A DNA stretch of 64,000 bases from Brenneria rubrifaciens (lineage in GTDB: Bacteria; Pseudomonadota; Gammaproteobacteria; Enterobacterales; Enterobacteriaceae). The stretch covers positions 1,116,001-1,180,000 of the forward strand of contig NZ_CP034035.1 in assembly GCF_005484945.1 (NCBI RefSeq), in the 5' to 3' direction. Made by a program: the position numbers and the translations under genes. Shown one piece after another: positions 1-8,221 of this stretch; within the stretch, counting starts at the first letter, position 1; every line of letters starts with the position of its first letter. The notes beneath the pieces were generated by a model. That model ran no database searches, had not been told where the DNA came from, and saw nothing but the letters and a program-made list of their open reading frames with translations.

Positions 1-1023
1 GCCGAGTTCGACCACCTGCGCCCCCATGCAGGCGATGAAGCGTCCGTCGGATGTGCCGCCGTTGGTCAGCAACATGGGTGTCACTTCATTGTAATGTTCA
101 ACGGCGTTAACCACAGCGTCAATCAGTTCGCCACAGGGCGTCAGAAAGGGCTGACCGGAAAGATACCAATCGATAGTGTAATTCAACTGGTGGCGATCAA
201 ACAGTTCGGCAACGCGTTGTTTGATGCGTTCATCCGTCAGTTCCGTACTGAAACGGAAATTGAACTGTACCGATAATTCCCCCGGAATGACGTTATTGCT
301 GCCGGTTCCTGCCTGAATGTTGGCGATTTGCATGCTGGTGGGCGGGAAGAATTCATTTCCCTGATCCCACTCTGTCGCGACCAGTTCATTCAGCGCGGGT
401 ATGGCGCGGTGTACCGGATTATCCGCCAGATGCGGGTAGGCGACATGTCCCTGCACGCCCTGAACCTGCAAATTGGCGGTGATGGAACCACGACGGCCGT
501 TTTTTACCACGTCACCCACCACCGCGGTGCTGGAAGGTTCTCCGACCAGACAATAATCCAGCCGCTCGTTACGCGCCATCAGCGCCTCCACCACTTTGAC
601 CGTGCCATTAACGCAACTGGCTTCTTCATCCGAGGTGATCAGAAAGGCTAAACGTCCCTGGTGCTCGGGATTGGCGGCAACAAACCGTTCAGCCGCAATC
701 ACCATTGCGGCCAGCGACCCTTTCATGTCCGCCGCGCCGCGCCCATATAACATGCCGTCGCGGATGGTGGGTTCAAAAGGAGGGAACTGCCAGCGGCTTT
801 CGTCACCGCTGGGCACCACATCGGTATGTCCGGCAAACGCGAGGGTTTTCCCGGTTCCGCGCCATGCCCAGAAATTCTGCGTATCGCCGAAGTTCATGGG
901 TTCGATGGTGAAACCGTTGGCGTGCAGACGTTCAATCATGAGTGCCTGACAGCCTTCATCATTTGGACTGAGGGAAGGGCGTTTAATCAACTGTTGAGCG
1001 AGTTCGATGACCGGACAAGACAC
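1..1023 (-). CDS. dapE: Succinyl-diaminopimelate desuccinylase DapE (C-terminus cut by window edge)
   Basis: Zinc-dependent M20-family amidohydrolase that removes succinate from N-succinyl-L,L-diaminopimelate in lysine and murein-precursor synthesis; cytosolic. Reading the minus strand from a GTG at 1023 gives [20 protein letters not shown], followed by the metal-site motifs GHTDVV (about residue 65), [10 protein letters not shown] (about 95) and TSDEEA, and near the edge [11 protein letters not shown]. The 341 visible codons end about 34 residues short of the roughly 375-residue family length, so the stop lies outside the window. The gene starts 1 nt after the yffB stop, which indicates a yffB-dapE operon as in E. 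coli. Identity is certain from sequence; the GTG start follows the family N-terminus. Confidence 0.96.
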   Translation of the reverse strand, partial: MSCPVIELAQQLIKRPSLSPNDEGCQALMIERLHANGFTIEPMNFGDTQNFWAWRGTGKTLAFAGHTDVVPSGDESRWQFPPFEPTIRDGMLYGRGAADMKGSLAAMVIAAERFVAANPEHQGRLAFLITSDEEASCVNGTVKVVEALMARNERLDYCLVGEPSSTAVVGDVVKNGRRGSITANLQVQGVQGHVAYPHLADNPVHRAIPALNELVATEWDQGNEFFPPTSMQIANIQAGTGSNNVIPGELSVQFNFRFSTELTDERIKQRVAELFDRHQLNYTIDWYLSGQPFLTPCGELIDAVVNAVEHYNEVTPMLLTNGGTSDGRFIACMGAQVVELG

Positions 1024-1024
1024 G

Positions 1025-1402
1025 TTATTTGTTCTCCGCAATAAATTTCTCATAGCTATCGGCACTGAAACCAAGCAGCGTTTTCTCATTTTCTGTCACT
1101 AACAAAGGGCGCTTGATCACGGCGGGATGTGCGAGCATCAGGGCTTTCGCTGCCGCGGCGCTCTGGTCGGTATGGCTATTGATGAGGTTTCGCTGCTCCT
1201 CGCTCAGTTTACGCCATGTTATTCCGCGCGTGTTGATAAGCGGCTGCCAGCCGATCAGATTAATAAAATGTTGCAGGTGTTGTGCGTCCAGTCCGTCTGC
1301 TCGATAGTCATGAAAGCGGTAATCGATGTGTTGCTCTTCCAGCCAGCGGCGGGCTTTTTTTATCGTGTCGCAGTTTTTGATGCCGTACATGGTCAGCGTC
1401 AT
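1025..1402 (-). CDS. yffB: ArsC/Spx-fold protein YffB
   Basis: A 125-residue member of the arsenate reductase-like (ArsC/Spx thioredoxin-fold) family. The N-terminus [20 protein letters not shown] carries the single conserved cysteine of the family active-site loop followed by the KKA helix, and the middle has the [12 protein letters not shown] segment typical of this group. The family fold is well known but the substrate of YffB is not established; a glutathione-dependent thiol role has been suggested for relatives. It lies directly upstream of dapE with a 1-nt gap, so the two are almost certainly co-transcribed. ATG start at 1402. Confidence 0.9.
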   Translation of the reverse strand: MTLTMYGIKNCDTIKKARRWLEEQHIDYRFHDYRADGLDAQHLQHFINLIGWQPLINTRGITWRKLSEEQRNLINSHTDQSAAAAKALMLAHPAVIKRPLLVTENEKTLLGFSADSYEKFIAENK

Positions 1403-1578
1403 ATTGGTTAAAGTCCTTTCTGTTTATTGCAATTACATGATGGTCGTTGAGCGGCGCAGCTTGGGGTGGTGAGCCTGACATCGTGATAACCCAGCATGCC
1501 GAAAAAAAACGGTGAGATCTACAATGAAGTAAATGGCAGGGATGAGCGACTGTACGCTTTTTATACTTTAAGAAGACT

Positions 1579-1607
1579 TTTACCTGCTCAAAAAGTGTGC
1601 GTATAAT
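1579..1607 (+). promoter_or_regulatory. Sigma-70 promoter for ypfM
   Basis: The -10 hexamer TATAAT (1602-1607) is a perfect consensus. It lies 17 nt downstream of TTTACC (1579-1584), a 4/6 match to the -35 hexamer. A GC-rich discriminator (GCGCCGCCG) follows. The predicted start near 1613-1615 leaves about 24 nt before the ypfM ATG at 1637. Inferred from sequence only. Confidence 0.7.
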
Positions 1608-1636
1608 GCGCCGCCGTTAATTATTGAGAGGTTCAC

Positions 1637-1696
1637 ATGATAGAAGTAGAAGTGGGTCATTGGAAAGATTTTATCGAAGCGATGTTACGTAAATAA
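1637..1696 (+). CDS. ypfM: Small protein YpfM (19 aa)
   Basis: The frame encodes the 19-residue peptide MIEVEVGHWKDFIEAMLRK and a TAA stop. It is nearly identical to the E. coli small protein YpfM (MIEVELGNWKDFIEAMLRK, from memory), which also maps next to the yffB/dapE genes. A Shine-Dalgarno-like GAGAGG precedes the ATG at suitable spacing, a consensus promoter lies just upstream, and a Rho-independent terminator follows, so this is a stand-alone transcription unit. The function is unknown. The two differences from E. coli (L6V, N8H) are conservative, consistent with selection on the peptide. Confidence 0.85.
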   Translation: MIEVEVGHWKDFIEAMLRK

Positions 1697-1752
1697 TTAT
1701 TAAATGTTATGCCCGCCATTGCAAACCAGGAACCAAGTACGCTGACGAAATA

Positions 1753-1786
1753 AGGCGGTATTGATTATCGATACCGCCTCATTTTT
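1753..1786 (+). terminator. Rho-independent terminator after ypfM
   Basis: Stem AGGCGGTAT/ATACCGCCT (1753-1761 with 1771-1779), loop of 9 nt, followed by CATTTTTG. It closes the short ypfM transcript, giving a unit of about 170 nt. Confidence 0.8.
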
Positions 1787-1935
1787 GTAGAAAATGAGGA
1801 AACTTGAGTAAATAAATAAGGCTATTTTATTTTTATATTTAAATCAGTATGTTGAGTTTTTTTCTACTTTGACTTGTGGCTTAAGTCCATTTTAGGTCGG
1901 TTTTAGTGTAGAAATGGGGAACAGCTCGCGACGTA

Positions 1936-2625
1936 TTATTCTCCGTGTACCTTTTCCTGTGTCTGAAGATAGCCCTCTTTCAGATAACCAATGTGTGTGG
2001 CCATCATCTCGGCTTCCTGCTCGCTGTGTGTAACCAGCAGCGCGGTTTGGCCTGCCGCATGCAAAATATCGCGCACCTCTTGCCCTAGACGTTTGCGGTT
2101 GTCGGGGTCGAGGCTGGACAACGGCTCATCCATGAGCAGCACGGCAGGTTCCGGCGCCATCGCCCTGGCCAACGCGATGCGCTGTTGTTGTCCTCCCGAT
2201 AGCTCATGTGGGTAGCGCTGCGCCAGTTTGTTCAGCTCTATCAGGTCGAGCATCGCCCGGACCCGTGTTTGCTGAACATCTTTCGGCAGTTTTCGCAGGC
2301 CGAAGGCGATGTTCTGTGCGGCGGTGAGATGAGGGAATAAAGCATAATCTTGAAAAACCATCCCCACTTTTCTTTTCTCGGGGGGCAGATGAATGCCCGG
2401 CCCGGCTACGCAGTTTCCGCCGACATGAATGCCGCCTTGCGATAAATGCTCGAAGCCGGCAATGGTGCGCAATACCGTCGTTTTACCGCAGCCGGAAGCG
2501 CCTAGCAGACATGCCAGTTCGCCCGCGGCTATCTTCATGGAAAATCCGTTGAGAACATGATGACAGTGGGGGGGCTGTCCATAAGCTACATACACGTTGT
2601 TCAGAAGCAGGGTGGCGTCAGACAA
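1936..2625 (-). CDS. Iron(III) ABC transporter ATP-binding protein
   Basis: ATPase subunit of a periplasmic-binding-protein-dependent importer. Walker A GASGCGKTT (about residues 42-50), signature LSGGQQQRIALARA, Walker B VLLMDEP and the switch VTHS are all present. At 229 residues it lacks the C-terminal TOBE/regulatory extension of FbpC-type ATPases (about 350 residues), so it resembles ThiQ-sized ATPases. The start is a TTG at 2625 preceded by AAGGAA; no earlier ATG is available because the permease stop lies at 2638. It is the last gene of a three-gene minus-strand operon behind a Fur box. The iron substrate is inferred from that box and from the partner binding protein. Confidence 0.85.
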   Translation of the reverse strand: MSDATLLLNNVYVAYGQPPHCHHVLNGFSMKIAAGELACLLGASGCGKTTVLRTIAGFEHLSQGGIHVGGNCVAGPGIHLPPEKRKVGMVFQDYALFPHLTAAQNIAFGLRKLPKDVQQTRVRAMLDLIELNKLAQRYPHELSGGQQQRIALARAMAPEPAVLLMDEPLSSLDPDNRKRLGQEVRDILHAAGQTALLVTHSEQEAEMMATHIGYLKEGYLQTQEKVHGE

Positions 2626-2637
2626 GTTTTGTCTTCC

Positions 2638-4326
2638 TTATGTTGATGTTTTTAGTTGACTGCGTGCCAGCATGACGACGGGTAACGTCCCTGCCATGAC
2701 AATTAATAGGGCGGCGATGGCGCCTTCTTCGTAGGTGCCTCTGGCGGCCTCCGCATACAATACGGTGGCGAGCGTTTCAAAATTTACCGGTCGCAGCAGT
2801 AGCGTGGCAGGCAGCTCTTTCATCGCGTCAGCAAAAACCAGAAGTGTGCTGGTGGCCAGCGCCGGGCGCAGCAGCGGCAGGTGTACGCGGCGGAATGTCA
2901 TCAGTTCGCTTTCGCCGAGCAACCGCGACGCCTGCTCCATCACCGGAGGAATGCGGCTTAGTCCCGCATCCAGCGCGCCAATTGCGATAGCCAGAAAACG
3001 GATTGAACAACAGACAACCAGAACAATACCGGCAGAGAGCAGCGGGAGCCCCTGATAGCCGAATAGCCCGGCAAGAAATTTGTCCGCGGACATGGCCGGT
3101 GTTAATAAGCCAATGGCCAGTACCGTACCGGGGACGGCGTAGCCCAGCGATGAAATTCTCAGTATCGTTCGGCGAAGTTCAAATGCCCGGTTTGTCACGG
3201 CTGAATGGCGGGCATACCAGGCAATAATCATACTGATGATTACCACGACCAGGGTGACGCCAACCGCCAACATGAGAGAGTTTTGTAATGACTGGATTAA
3301 ACCGGCCGATGGCATGACGCCCTCATTCAGCCTTTTCGCGCTTTCCCAGGCTAAAAAAAGCGCGGGTGCGGCAAAGCCAAGCAGAACCGGTAATGCGGTG
3401 ATGCTGCTAACCAGCCATGCCCGACCGCCTTTTAACATGACGGGCGTGATGCCTCTCATGTGCCTGCTGGCCCCATAACGCTGATGTTTTCTGCCGTAAT
3501 ATTCCAGCGTCAACAGGATGATGACGGCTGTCAGCATGGTACAGGCAATCTGCGCCGCTGCGGGCAAATCGGAACGGGTGACCCAGGTGGTGTAGACCGT
3601 AACCGTCAGCGTATTCACGCCAAGAAACTCCGACGCACCGATATCATTGAGCGTTTCCAGCAGCGCCAGGCTAACGCCAACGGCGAGTGCCGGCCTGGCC
3701 ATGGGAAGCGCGACATGGAAGAAAGCGCCGGTCGCTCCCATACCCAGCGTACGCGCCGCCTCCAGGAGATGAGCGGGCTGACTGATAAACATGGCGCGCA
3801 TCGTCAGGTAGACGTAGGGATAGAGTACTAAACCTAGCAGCAATATGGCGCCACCCATTGAACGTAAGTCCGGCAGCCGGAATTCACGCGGGCTGGTGTA
3901 ACCGAGCAGATAGCGAATCACCTCTTGGATGGGGCCGATTGGATGAAGCAGGTCAAGCCAGGCAAACGCCACAATGTAAGTCGGCATCGCCAGCGGTAGC
4001 AGTAATGCCCAACTGAGCAATTGTCTGCCGGGAAAGTGAAAGGCGGTGACAAGCCAGGCGCAGCCAGTACCGATGGCAATCACCATTACCGCAACGCCGC
4101 TGAGCAGCATCACGGTATTAAACGTGGCATCGGGTAGAACATAGCTCATCAGGTGTTCCCAATGACCCAATCCAGCGCCCGCTGCCAACCAAAGTAGTGA
4201 AATCAGTGGGATGAGGACACCCAGAGCAATAACGATGGCCGCTATTCGGAGTGGAGAAAACAGGACGCGCGGCCGTCTGAATATGCCGCGCGTATCTGAA
4301 AAGCTTGCTTTATTGATCGAATCCAA
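2638..4326 (-). CDS. Iron(III) ABC transporter permease (two fused permease domains)
   Basis: A 562-residue inner-membrane permease of the FbpB/FutB type, made of two tandem binding-protein-dependent transport domains with about 12 predicted membrane helices. Two EAA-like loops are visible, in the first half around LLEAARTLGMGATGAFFHVALP and in the second around MEQASRLLGESELMTFRRVHLP. Each contacts the ATPase. The start appears to be TTG at 4326 (MDSINKASF), overlapping the 3' end of the binding-protein gene by 17 nt, which implies translational coupling. The 11-nt gap to the ATPase gene completes the operon. The permease class is certain; the substrate is inferred from context. Confidence 0.88.
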   Translation of the reverse strand: MDSINKASFSDTRGIFRRPRVLFSPLRIAAIVIALGVLIPLISLLWLAAGAGLGHWEHLMSYVLPDATFNTVMLLSGVAVMVIAIGTGCAWLVTAFHFPGRQLLSWALLLPLAMPTYIVAFAWLDLLHPIGPIQEVIRYLLGYTSPREFRLPDLRSMGGAILLLGLVLYPYVYLTMRAMFISQPAHLLEAARTLGMGATGAFFHVALPMARPALAVGVSLALLETLNDIGASEFLGVNTLTVTVYTTWVTRSDLPAAAQIACTMLTAVIILLTLEYYGRKHQRYGASRHMRGITPVMLKGGRAWLVSSITALPVLLGFAAPALFLAWESAKRLNEGVMPSAGLIQSLQNSLMLAVGVTLVVVIISMIIAWYARHSAVTNRAFELRRTILRISSLGYAVPGTVLAIGLLTPAMSADKFLAGLFGYQGLPLLSAGIVLVVCCSIRFLAIAIGALDAGLSRIPPVMEQASRLLGESELMTFRRVHLPLLRPALATSTLLVFADAMKELPATLLLRPVNFETLATVLYAEAARGTYEEGAIAALLIVMAGTLPVVMLARSQLKTST

Positions 4327-5359
4327 CTTTATCTACCAACTTGCTGGCCTGATTACGGTATTTAACAATTTCGGTTAGTGGGATCTTATCAACATTCAGC
4401 TCGCCAATGGTGTCGCCAATGATGGGATCAAGCGTTACGCCTTTGCGGACGGGATATTCATAATTAGCCTTCGCGTACAACTGCTGTGCGGGAGCGGAAA
4501 CCAGGTATTCCAACAGTTTTACGGCCTGATCTTTATGAGGCGCGTAACGTGCCACAGATGCGCCGCTGATATTGACATGTGTTCCGCCATCGGCAAATTC
4601 GGGTTTGATGACTTTAATGGCGTCACCCCATTTACGGGCATCGCTTCCTTCTTTGGCATTTTTCATGTGGCCCACATAGTAGGAGTTCGCCAGTCCGATG
4701 TCACAGATACCACCGAGAATATCGCGTGCGACATCACGATCGCCGCCGGTGGCTTTTCTGGCAAGATTGGTTTTGACGCCGCGTAACCAGGTTTCGGTTT
4801 GCGCTTCACCATGATGAGCAATCATGGCGGCGATAAGGGCGGTGTTATAGGGGTGTTGACCGGCGCGCAAACAGACTTTCCCTTTCCATTTGGGGTCGGC
4901 AAGGTCTTCATAAGTAAAGCTGGTCAGCGGTAATGCTTTTTCTGCGTAAAGTACTCTGGCACGCATGGAAAGACTAAACCACTGATTATCTTTATCCCTG
5001 AGATTGGCCGGGATCACCTCGTTCAAGGTGGAGGATTGTACGGGCTGGGTGACGCCTGCTTCCACCAGATCGATAAGATTACCCGCGTCAACGGTCATCA
5101 GGAGGTCGGCTGGGGAGTTCTGACCTTCCGCTTTTACTCTCTCTAACATTCCGTCTTTGATGAAAACCGTATCAACTTTCACACCGGTATCTTTAGTGAA
5201 TGCTTCAAGGAGTGGCTGAATTAACCCCGGCTCTCGTGTGGTATAGAGGGTTAGCGACTCCGCTGCGGAAGCGGGAAGGACGTATGCCGCGAAGAGCGAT
5301 GATGCCAGAGTCAGCAGGCGTAATCTTTGGCGGAGTGATGCAGAGCGTGTGTTTGACAT
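4310..5359 (-). CDS. Iron(III) ABC transporter periplasmic binding protein (FutA/FbpA family)
   Basis: A 349-residue extracytoplasmic solute-binding protein. The ATG at 5359 gives MSNTRSASLRQRLRLLTLAS with a hydrophobic signal segment ending near VLPASAAES. The mature protein starts LTLYTTREPGLIQPLLEAFT, the usual opening of the ferric-binding FutA/FbpA group, and later has GGDRDVARDI and the NSYYVGHM segment that supplies iron-ligating tyrosines in relatives. The frame stays open 51 codons further upstream, but that extension is AT-rich, lacks a signal peptide and runs through the Fur box, so it is rejected as a start. Expected product: periplasmic Fe3+ capture for the downstream permease and ATPase. 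Confidence 0.88.
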   Translation of the reverse strand: MSNTRSASLRQRLRLLTLASSLFAAYVLPASAAESLTLYTTREPGLIQPLLEAFTKDTGVKVDTVFIKDGMLERVKAEGQNSPADLLMTVDAGNLIDLVEAGVTQPVQSSTLNEVIPANLRDKDNQWFSLSMRARVLYAEKALPLTSFTYEDLADPKWKGKVCLRAGQHPYNTALIAAMIAHHGEAQTETWLRGVKTNLARKATGGDRDVARDILGGICDIGLANSYYVGHMKNAKEGSDARKWGDAIKVIKPEFADGGTHVNISGASVARYAPHKDQAVKLLEYLVSAPAQQLYAKANYEYPVRKGVTLDPIIGDTIGELNVDKIPLTEIVKYRNQASKLVDKVGFDQ

Positions 5360-5452
5360 GTTGTTATATATTCCAAAATTGAAGGGGAAAAAGTTAAAAG
5401 GGTCGAAAAGTGCGTAGTAAGTATGTTTTTGAAGGTGATTAATACTATACAT

Positions 5453-5471
5453 GATAATTAAAATTGTTATC
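5453..5471 (-). promoter_or_regulatory. Fur box upstream of the iron ABC transporter operon
   Basis: GATAATTAAAATTGTTATC matches the 19-bp Fur consensus GATAATGATAATCATTATC at 15 of 19 positions and keeps both GATAAT and TTATC ends. It lies 94-112 nt upstream of the binding-protein ATG, so iron-bound Fur (encoded at 42862-43311) would repress the operon. Direct sequence match; binding is inferred. Confidence 0.75.
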
Positions 5472-5626
5472 AATTGCATTGGTAAATTCATCAGCCTCCC
5501 CCTCAGCACCATTTTTAGTAATTTTTATCACTTTTTATCCATCTTCAACTGGACAAATAGGCGATCTATTGCTGTACTGTACCTGACACAGATTTTGTGT
5601 CTTTCATTCATGTAAAGGTAAGTTTG

Positions 5627-5836
5627 ATGTCTAAGATTAAAGGTAGCGTTAAGTGGTTTAATGAGTCCAAAGGGTTCGGTTTCATTACTCCTGAAGATGG
5701 TAGCAAAGACGTTTTCGTACATTTCTCTGCTATTCAGAGCAATGGTTTCAAAACGCTGGCCGAAGGGCAGCGTGTAGAGTTCGAAATCACCAACGGTGCG
5801 AAAGGTCCATCAGCTGCTAACGTTATGCCTATTTAA
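5627..5836 (+). CDS. cspE: Cold-shock-like RNA chaperone CspE
   Basis: A 69-residue single cold-shock domain protein. RNP1 KGFGFI and RNP2 VFVHF are intact, with the conserved start [16 protein letters not shown] and end [12 protein letters not shown]. The N-terminal region is essentially that of E. coli CspE, and crcB and tatE follow as in E. coli, which separates it from CspC and CspA paralogues. It binds single-stranded nucleic acid, melts RNA hairpins and acts as an antiterminator. The ATG at 5627 follows AAAGGTAAG; a longer frame from 5597 is rejected on family length. A strong terminator follows immediately. Confidence 0.95.
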   Translation: MSKIKGSVKWFNESKGFGFITPEDGSKDVFVHFSAIQSNGFKTLAEGQRVEFEITNGAKGPSAANVMPI

Positions 5837-5852
5837 TTACTCCGATTTCTAG

Positions 5853-5880
5853 AAAAACCCGCCTTCAGGCGGGTTTTTTT
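5853..5880 (+). terminator. Rho-independent terminator of cspE
   Basis: Stem AAAACCCGCC/GGCGGGTTTT with a TTCA tetraloop and an eight-T tail, 17 nt after the cspE stop. The A-run on the other side means it could also act on minus-strand transcripts. Confidence 0.9.
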
Positions 5881-5995
5881 TATGGCGGCCATCCTCAATC
5901 TCAATCCCTGTCTCCCGCGTTTCGTCCGCCCTCAGCGGCGTTAAGTAAACATTGCATCCGGCGTTTCTGTCCTGAAATTACCCAGCGATTACGCG

Positions 5996-6379
5996 TTACT
6001 GGGTTGCTATCCAGGTGACCAGAGTAAAGGCTAGCGCGGTCATTAAGAGTGACCCGGCCAGATTCAGCAATACATGCAGGCCTGCCGCCGCCAGATGGCC
6101 GCTTTGCAAAAACATCACCACTTCCGCTGAAAAAGTTGAGAAGGTAGTTAAGCCTCCACATAGCCCCGTGGTAATGAGTGTCTTCCAATGCGGGTCGAGG
6201 CCGGGATGACGCAAAAAATAAGCCAGGGCCCCGCCGATAACGAAAGCCCCAATCAGATTGGCTAACAGTGTGCCGAAAGGCAGCGCAGGGTATACGCCAT
6301 TGAATTTTATCCCCAATTGCCAGCGGGCGACGCTTCCAAGTCCGCCACCAAGAAATACAACGAGCAGAGTACTGAACAT
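5996..6379 (-). CDS. crcB: Fluoride exporter CrcB/Fluc
   Basis: A small four-helix inner-membrane protein (127 aa) that works as a dual-topology dimeric fluoride channel. Family motifs are visible: [10 protein letters not shown] near the N-terminus, the [11 protein letters not shown] segment with the conserved Asn, and the [13 protein letters not shown] signature with the pore-lining TTFSTF. The ATG at 6379 follows an AGGTG ribosome site and matches the E. coli length; a GTG two codons upstream is the alternative. A fluoride-riboswitch-like element lies 80-130 nt upstream, which supports the function and predicts induction by fluoride. It sits between cspE and tatE, as in E. coli. Confidence 0.95.
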   Translation of the reverse strand: MFSTLLVVFLGGGLGSVARWQLGIKFNGVYPALPFGTLLANLIGAFVIGGALAYFLRHPGLDPHWKTLITTGLCGGLTTFSTFSAEVVMFLQSGHLAAAGLHVLLNLAGSLLMTALAFTLVTWIATQ

Positions 6380-6459
6380 AGGCACCTGTATTTTTTCAAC
6401 GATTAAAGATGAGCCCGGAGAGCGTCGTGCAGAATGCTACATTCCTCTTCGGGGAATAA

Positions 6460-6509
6460 TACGTAGACATCGTCAGCCGAAGGCGGTGATGGAGGAATTT
6501 CATCTCCGT
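6460..6509 (-). promoter_or_regulatory. Probable fluoride (crcB-motif) riboswitch aptamer
   Basis: On the minus strand the segment starting GGAGATGAAATTCCTCC, then CACCGCC, TTC, GGCTGACGATGTCTAC follows the order of the fluoride aptamer. It has a GGAG/CTCC stem capping an ATGAAATTC loop, a GCC/GGC stem, a GCTGA turn, and a distal GATGTCTAC that can pair with the first loop (4 of 5 positions for GAAAT with ATGTC). This resembles the Pseudomonas syringae aptamer as remembered. A small hairpin (ATTCC/GGAAT) follows as possible expression platform before the crcB ATG at 6379. Call based on motif recognition, not on a covariance model. Confidence 0.7.
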
Positions 6510-6709
6510 TTGGCAAAGAAAGCTTACGCGCTCTTGGGGCGTTTTTGTAGTTTCACCCACCTTACGGTTGTAAGTCGGTTTGAAAGAGGCGGAAAGAGCG
6601 TCTTAATTTGTTACAGATGGCGATTGTGTTGCGAATTGGAAGGTTTTACATAGAAAAACATTACCCGTCCGCTGGGTTTCTCCGGCATTTGTAATCAGGT
6701 AGGTAGAAT

Positions 6710-6916
6710 ATGGAAGGTATCAGTATTGCCAAGCTATTAGTCATTGGCGCATTGATCGTTTTGCTGTTCGGCACAAGTAAGTTGCGCAGTCTGGGGGGCG
6801 ATCTGGGCGCTGCTATTAAGGGGTTCAAGAAAGCGATGAATGACGATCGGCCGTTAGACAGTAGGGTTGCTGACGATACGGAGACGTCGAACGAGACTTC
6901 TCATAAAGAATCTTAA
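6710..6916 (+). CDS. tatE: Twin-arginine translocase component TatE
   Basis: A 68-residue TatA/E-family protein: one N-terminal membrane helix ([22 protein letters not shown]), the hinge [14 protein letters not shown], an amphipathic helix [11 protein letters not shown], and a polar acidic tail. The start [10 protein letters not shown] and the position just upstream of convergent lipA match E. coli tatE rather than the tatABC operon copy. It assists pore formation for folded twin-arginine substrates at the inner membrane. The ATG at 6710 is preceded by AGGTAGG. Confidence 0.93.
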   Translation: MEGISIAKLLVIGALIVLLFGTSKLRSLGGDLGAAIKGFKKAMNDDRPLDSRVADDTETSNETSHKES

Positions 6917-6932
6917 TCTGGCGGAACAAAAT

Positions 6933-6959
6933 CAAACGGACGGCATCGCCGTCCGTTTG
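6933..6959. terminator. Hairpin between convergent tatE and lipA
   Basis: A perfect 12-bp stem CAAACGGACGGC/GCCGTCCGTTTG with loop ATC, 17 nt after the tatE stop. There is no T-run on the plus side and only a short GATTTT on the minus side, so it may be a bidirectional terminator or an RNA-stabilising hairpin. Confidence 0.6.
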
Positions 6960-7024
6960 CCAGTACCCATATGAAATATGTAACTAAATATAAGCGCCTG
7001 ACGAACGATTTTATTACAGGCGGT

Positions 7025-7990
7025 TTATTTCACCTCAATTCCTTTTGCCTGTAGGTCGGCATGGTAAGAAGAGCGAACAAACGGACCACAGGCTGCATGG
7101 GTAAAGCCCATTGCCATGGCTTCAGCTTTCATTTCGTCGAACTCTTCAGGGCTGACATAGCGCTTTACTGGTAAATGGTGACGGCTGGGTTGTAGATATT
7201 GGCCCAACGTCAGCATGGTCACGCCGTGACGACGCAGGTCACGCATGACGTCAACAATCTCGGCGTTGGTTTCACCCAGACCCACCATTAAACCGGATTT
7301 GGTTGGAATCGTCGGATGCGCGTTCTTGAAATTTTCCAACAGTTTTAAAGACCACTCGTAGTTTGCGCCGGGGCGCACCTGACGGTAAATACGCGGTACG
7401 TTTTCCAGATTGTGGTTAAACACATCTGGCGGCGTGGCGGTCAGAATATCCAGTGCACGATCCATACGGCCGCGGAAATCTGGCACCAGCGTTTCGATAC
7501 GAATGCTGGGGTTCTTGCGGCGGATTGCGCCGATGCAATCGGCAAAGTGCTGGGCGCCGCCGTCACGCAGGTCATCGCGGTCAACCGATGTAATAACCAC
7601 GTAGCGCAATCCCATATCATGAATGGTCTGCGCCAGTTTTTCCGGCTCGTTGGCGTCGGGGGCGACGGGGCGACCGTGGGCGACGTCACAAAACGGGCAG
7701 CGGCGCGTACAAATAGCGCCCAGAATCATGAACGTCGCCGTGCCGTGGTTAAAACATTCAGCCAGATTGGGGCAGGACGCCTCTTCGCAAACCGAGTGCA
7801 GCCCATTTTTACGCATTGCGGCTTTGATGCCCTGAATACGGCTTGAATCAGCGGGAAGTTTAATCTTCATCCATTCAGGTTTGCGCAAAATTTCCTGTCG
7901 CTCGGTCACAACAGTACGCACCGGGATTAGCGCCATTTTGTCGGCATCGCGGTATTTTATGCCGCGCTCGATCTGAATCGGTTTACTCAT
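7025..7990 (-). CDS. lipA: Lipoyl synthase LipA
   Basis: Radical-SAM enzyme that inserts two sulfur atoms into protein-bound octanoyl chains to make lipoyl groups. All ligands of both [4Fe-4S] clusters are visible in the 321 residues: auxiliary cluster Cys68, Cys73, Cys79 ([12 protein letters not shown]) and the radical-SAM cluster Cys94, Cys98, Cys101 (CTRRCPFC). The C-terminal RSSYHAD segment carries the serine that ligates the auxiliary cluster. ATG at 7990. It is downstream of lipB with a 231-bp gap, as in E. coli, and converges with tatE. Confidence 0.98.
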   Translation of the reverse strand: MSKPIQIERGIKYRDADKMALIPVRTVVTERQEILRKPEWMKIKLPADSSRIQGIKAAMRKNGLHSVCEEASCPNLAECFNHGTATFMILGAICTRRCPFCDVAHGRPVAPDANEPEKLAQTIHDMGLRYVVITSVDRDDLRDGGAQHFADCIGAIRRKNPSIRIETLVPDFRGRMDRALDILTATPPDVFNHNLENVPRIYRQVRPGANYEWSLKLLENFKNAHPTIPTKSGLMVGLGETNAEIVDVMRDLRRHGVTMLTLGQYLQPSRHHLPVKRYVSPEEFDEMKAEAMAMGFTHAACGPFVRSSYHADLQAKGIEVK

Positions 7991-8221
7991 GTTTGCGTAA
8001 GTTCCAGTTCTGAATCGTTTCTTCGAATTTTTTATTTAAACTCAAAGGATTATATGTTCGTTAAAAAATTTTTAAAAAACTCTAAAAATTATAGCATCTT
8101 GCTTGACCACAATCAGCCTTTGAGCAGGCAAAAAAGGAATTATGTAAAAAAAATGTGATTAACCGTCAGGCACATCCGAACCATTGCTAGCCGTAAAATC
8201 ATGACAACGGACTCTCAGTCT

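Noticed and set aside
4310..5512. 400-codon frame for the iron-binding protein starting at 5512
   Set aside because: The first 51 codons are AT-rich, carry no signal peptide and cross the Fur box; the ATG at 5359 starts a proper signal peptide.
5528..5722. 64-codon minus-strand frame opposite cspE
   Set aside because: It overlaps the cspE start and leader on the other strand, with no ribosome site or similarity.
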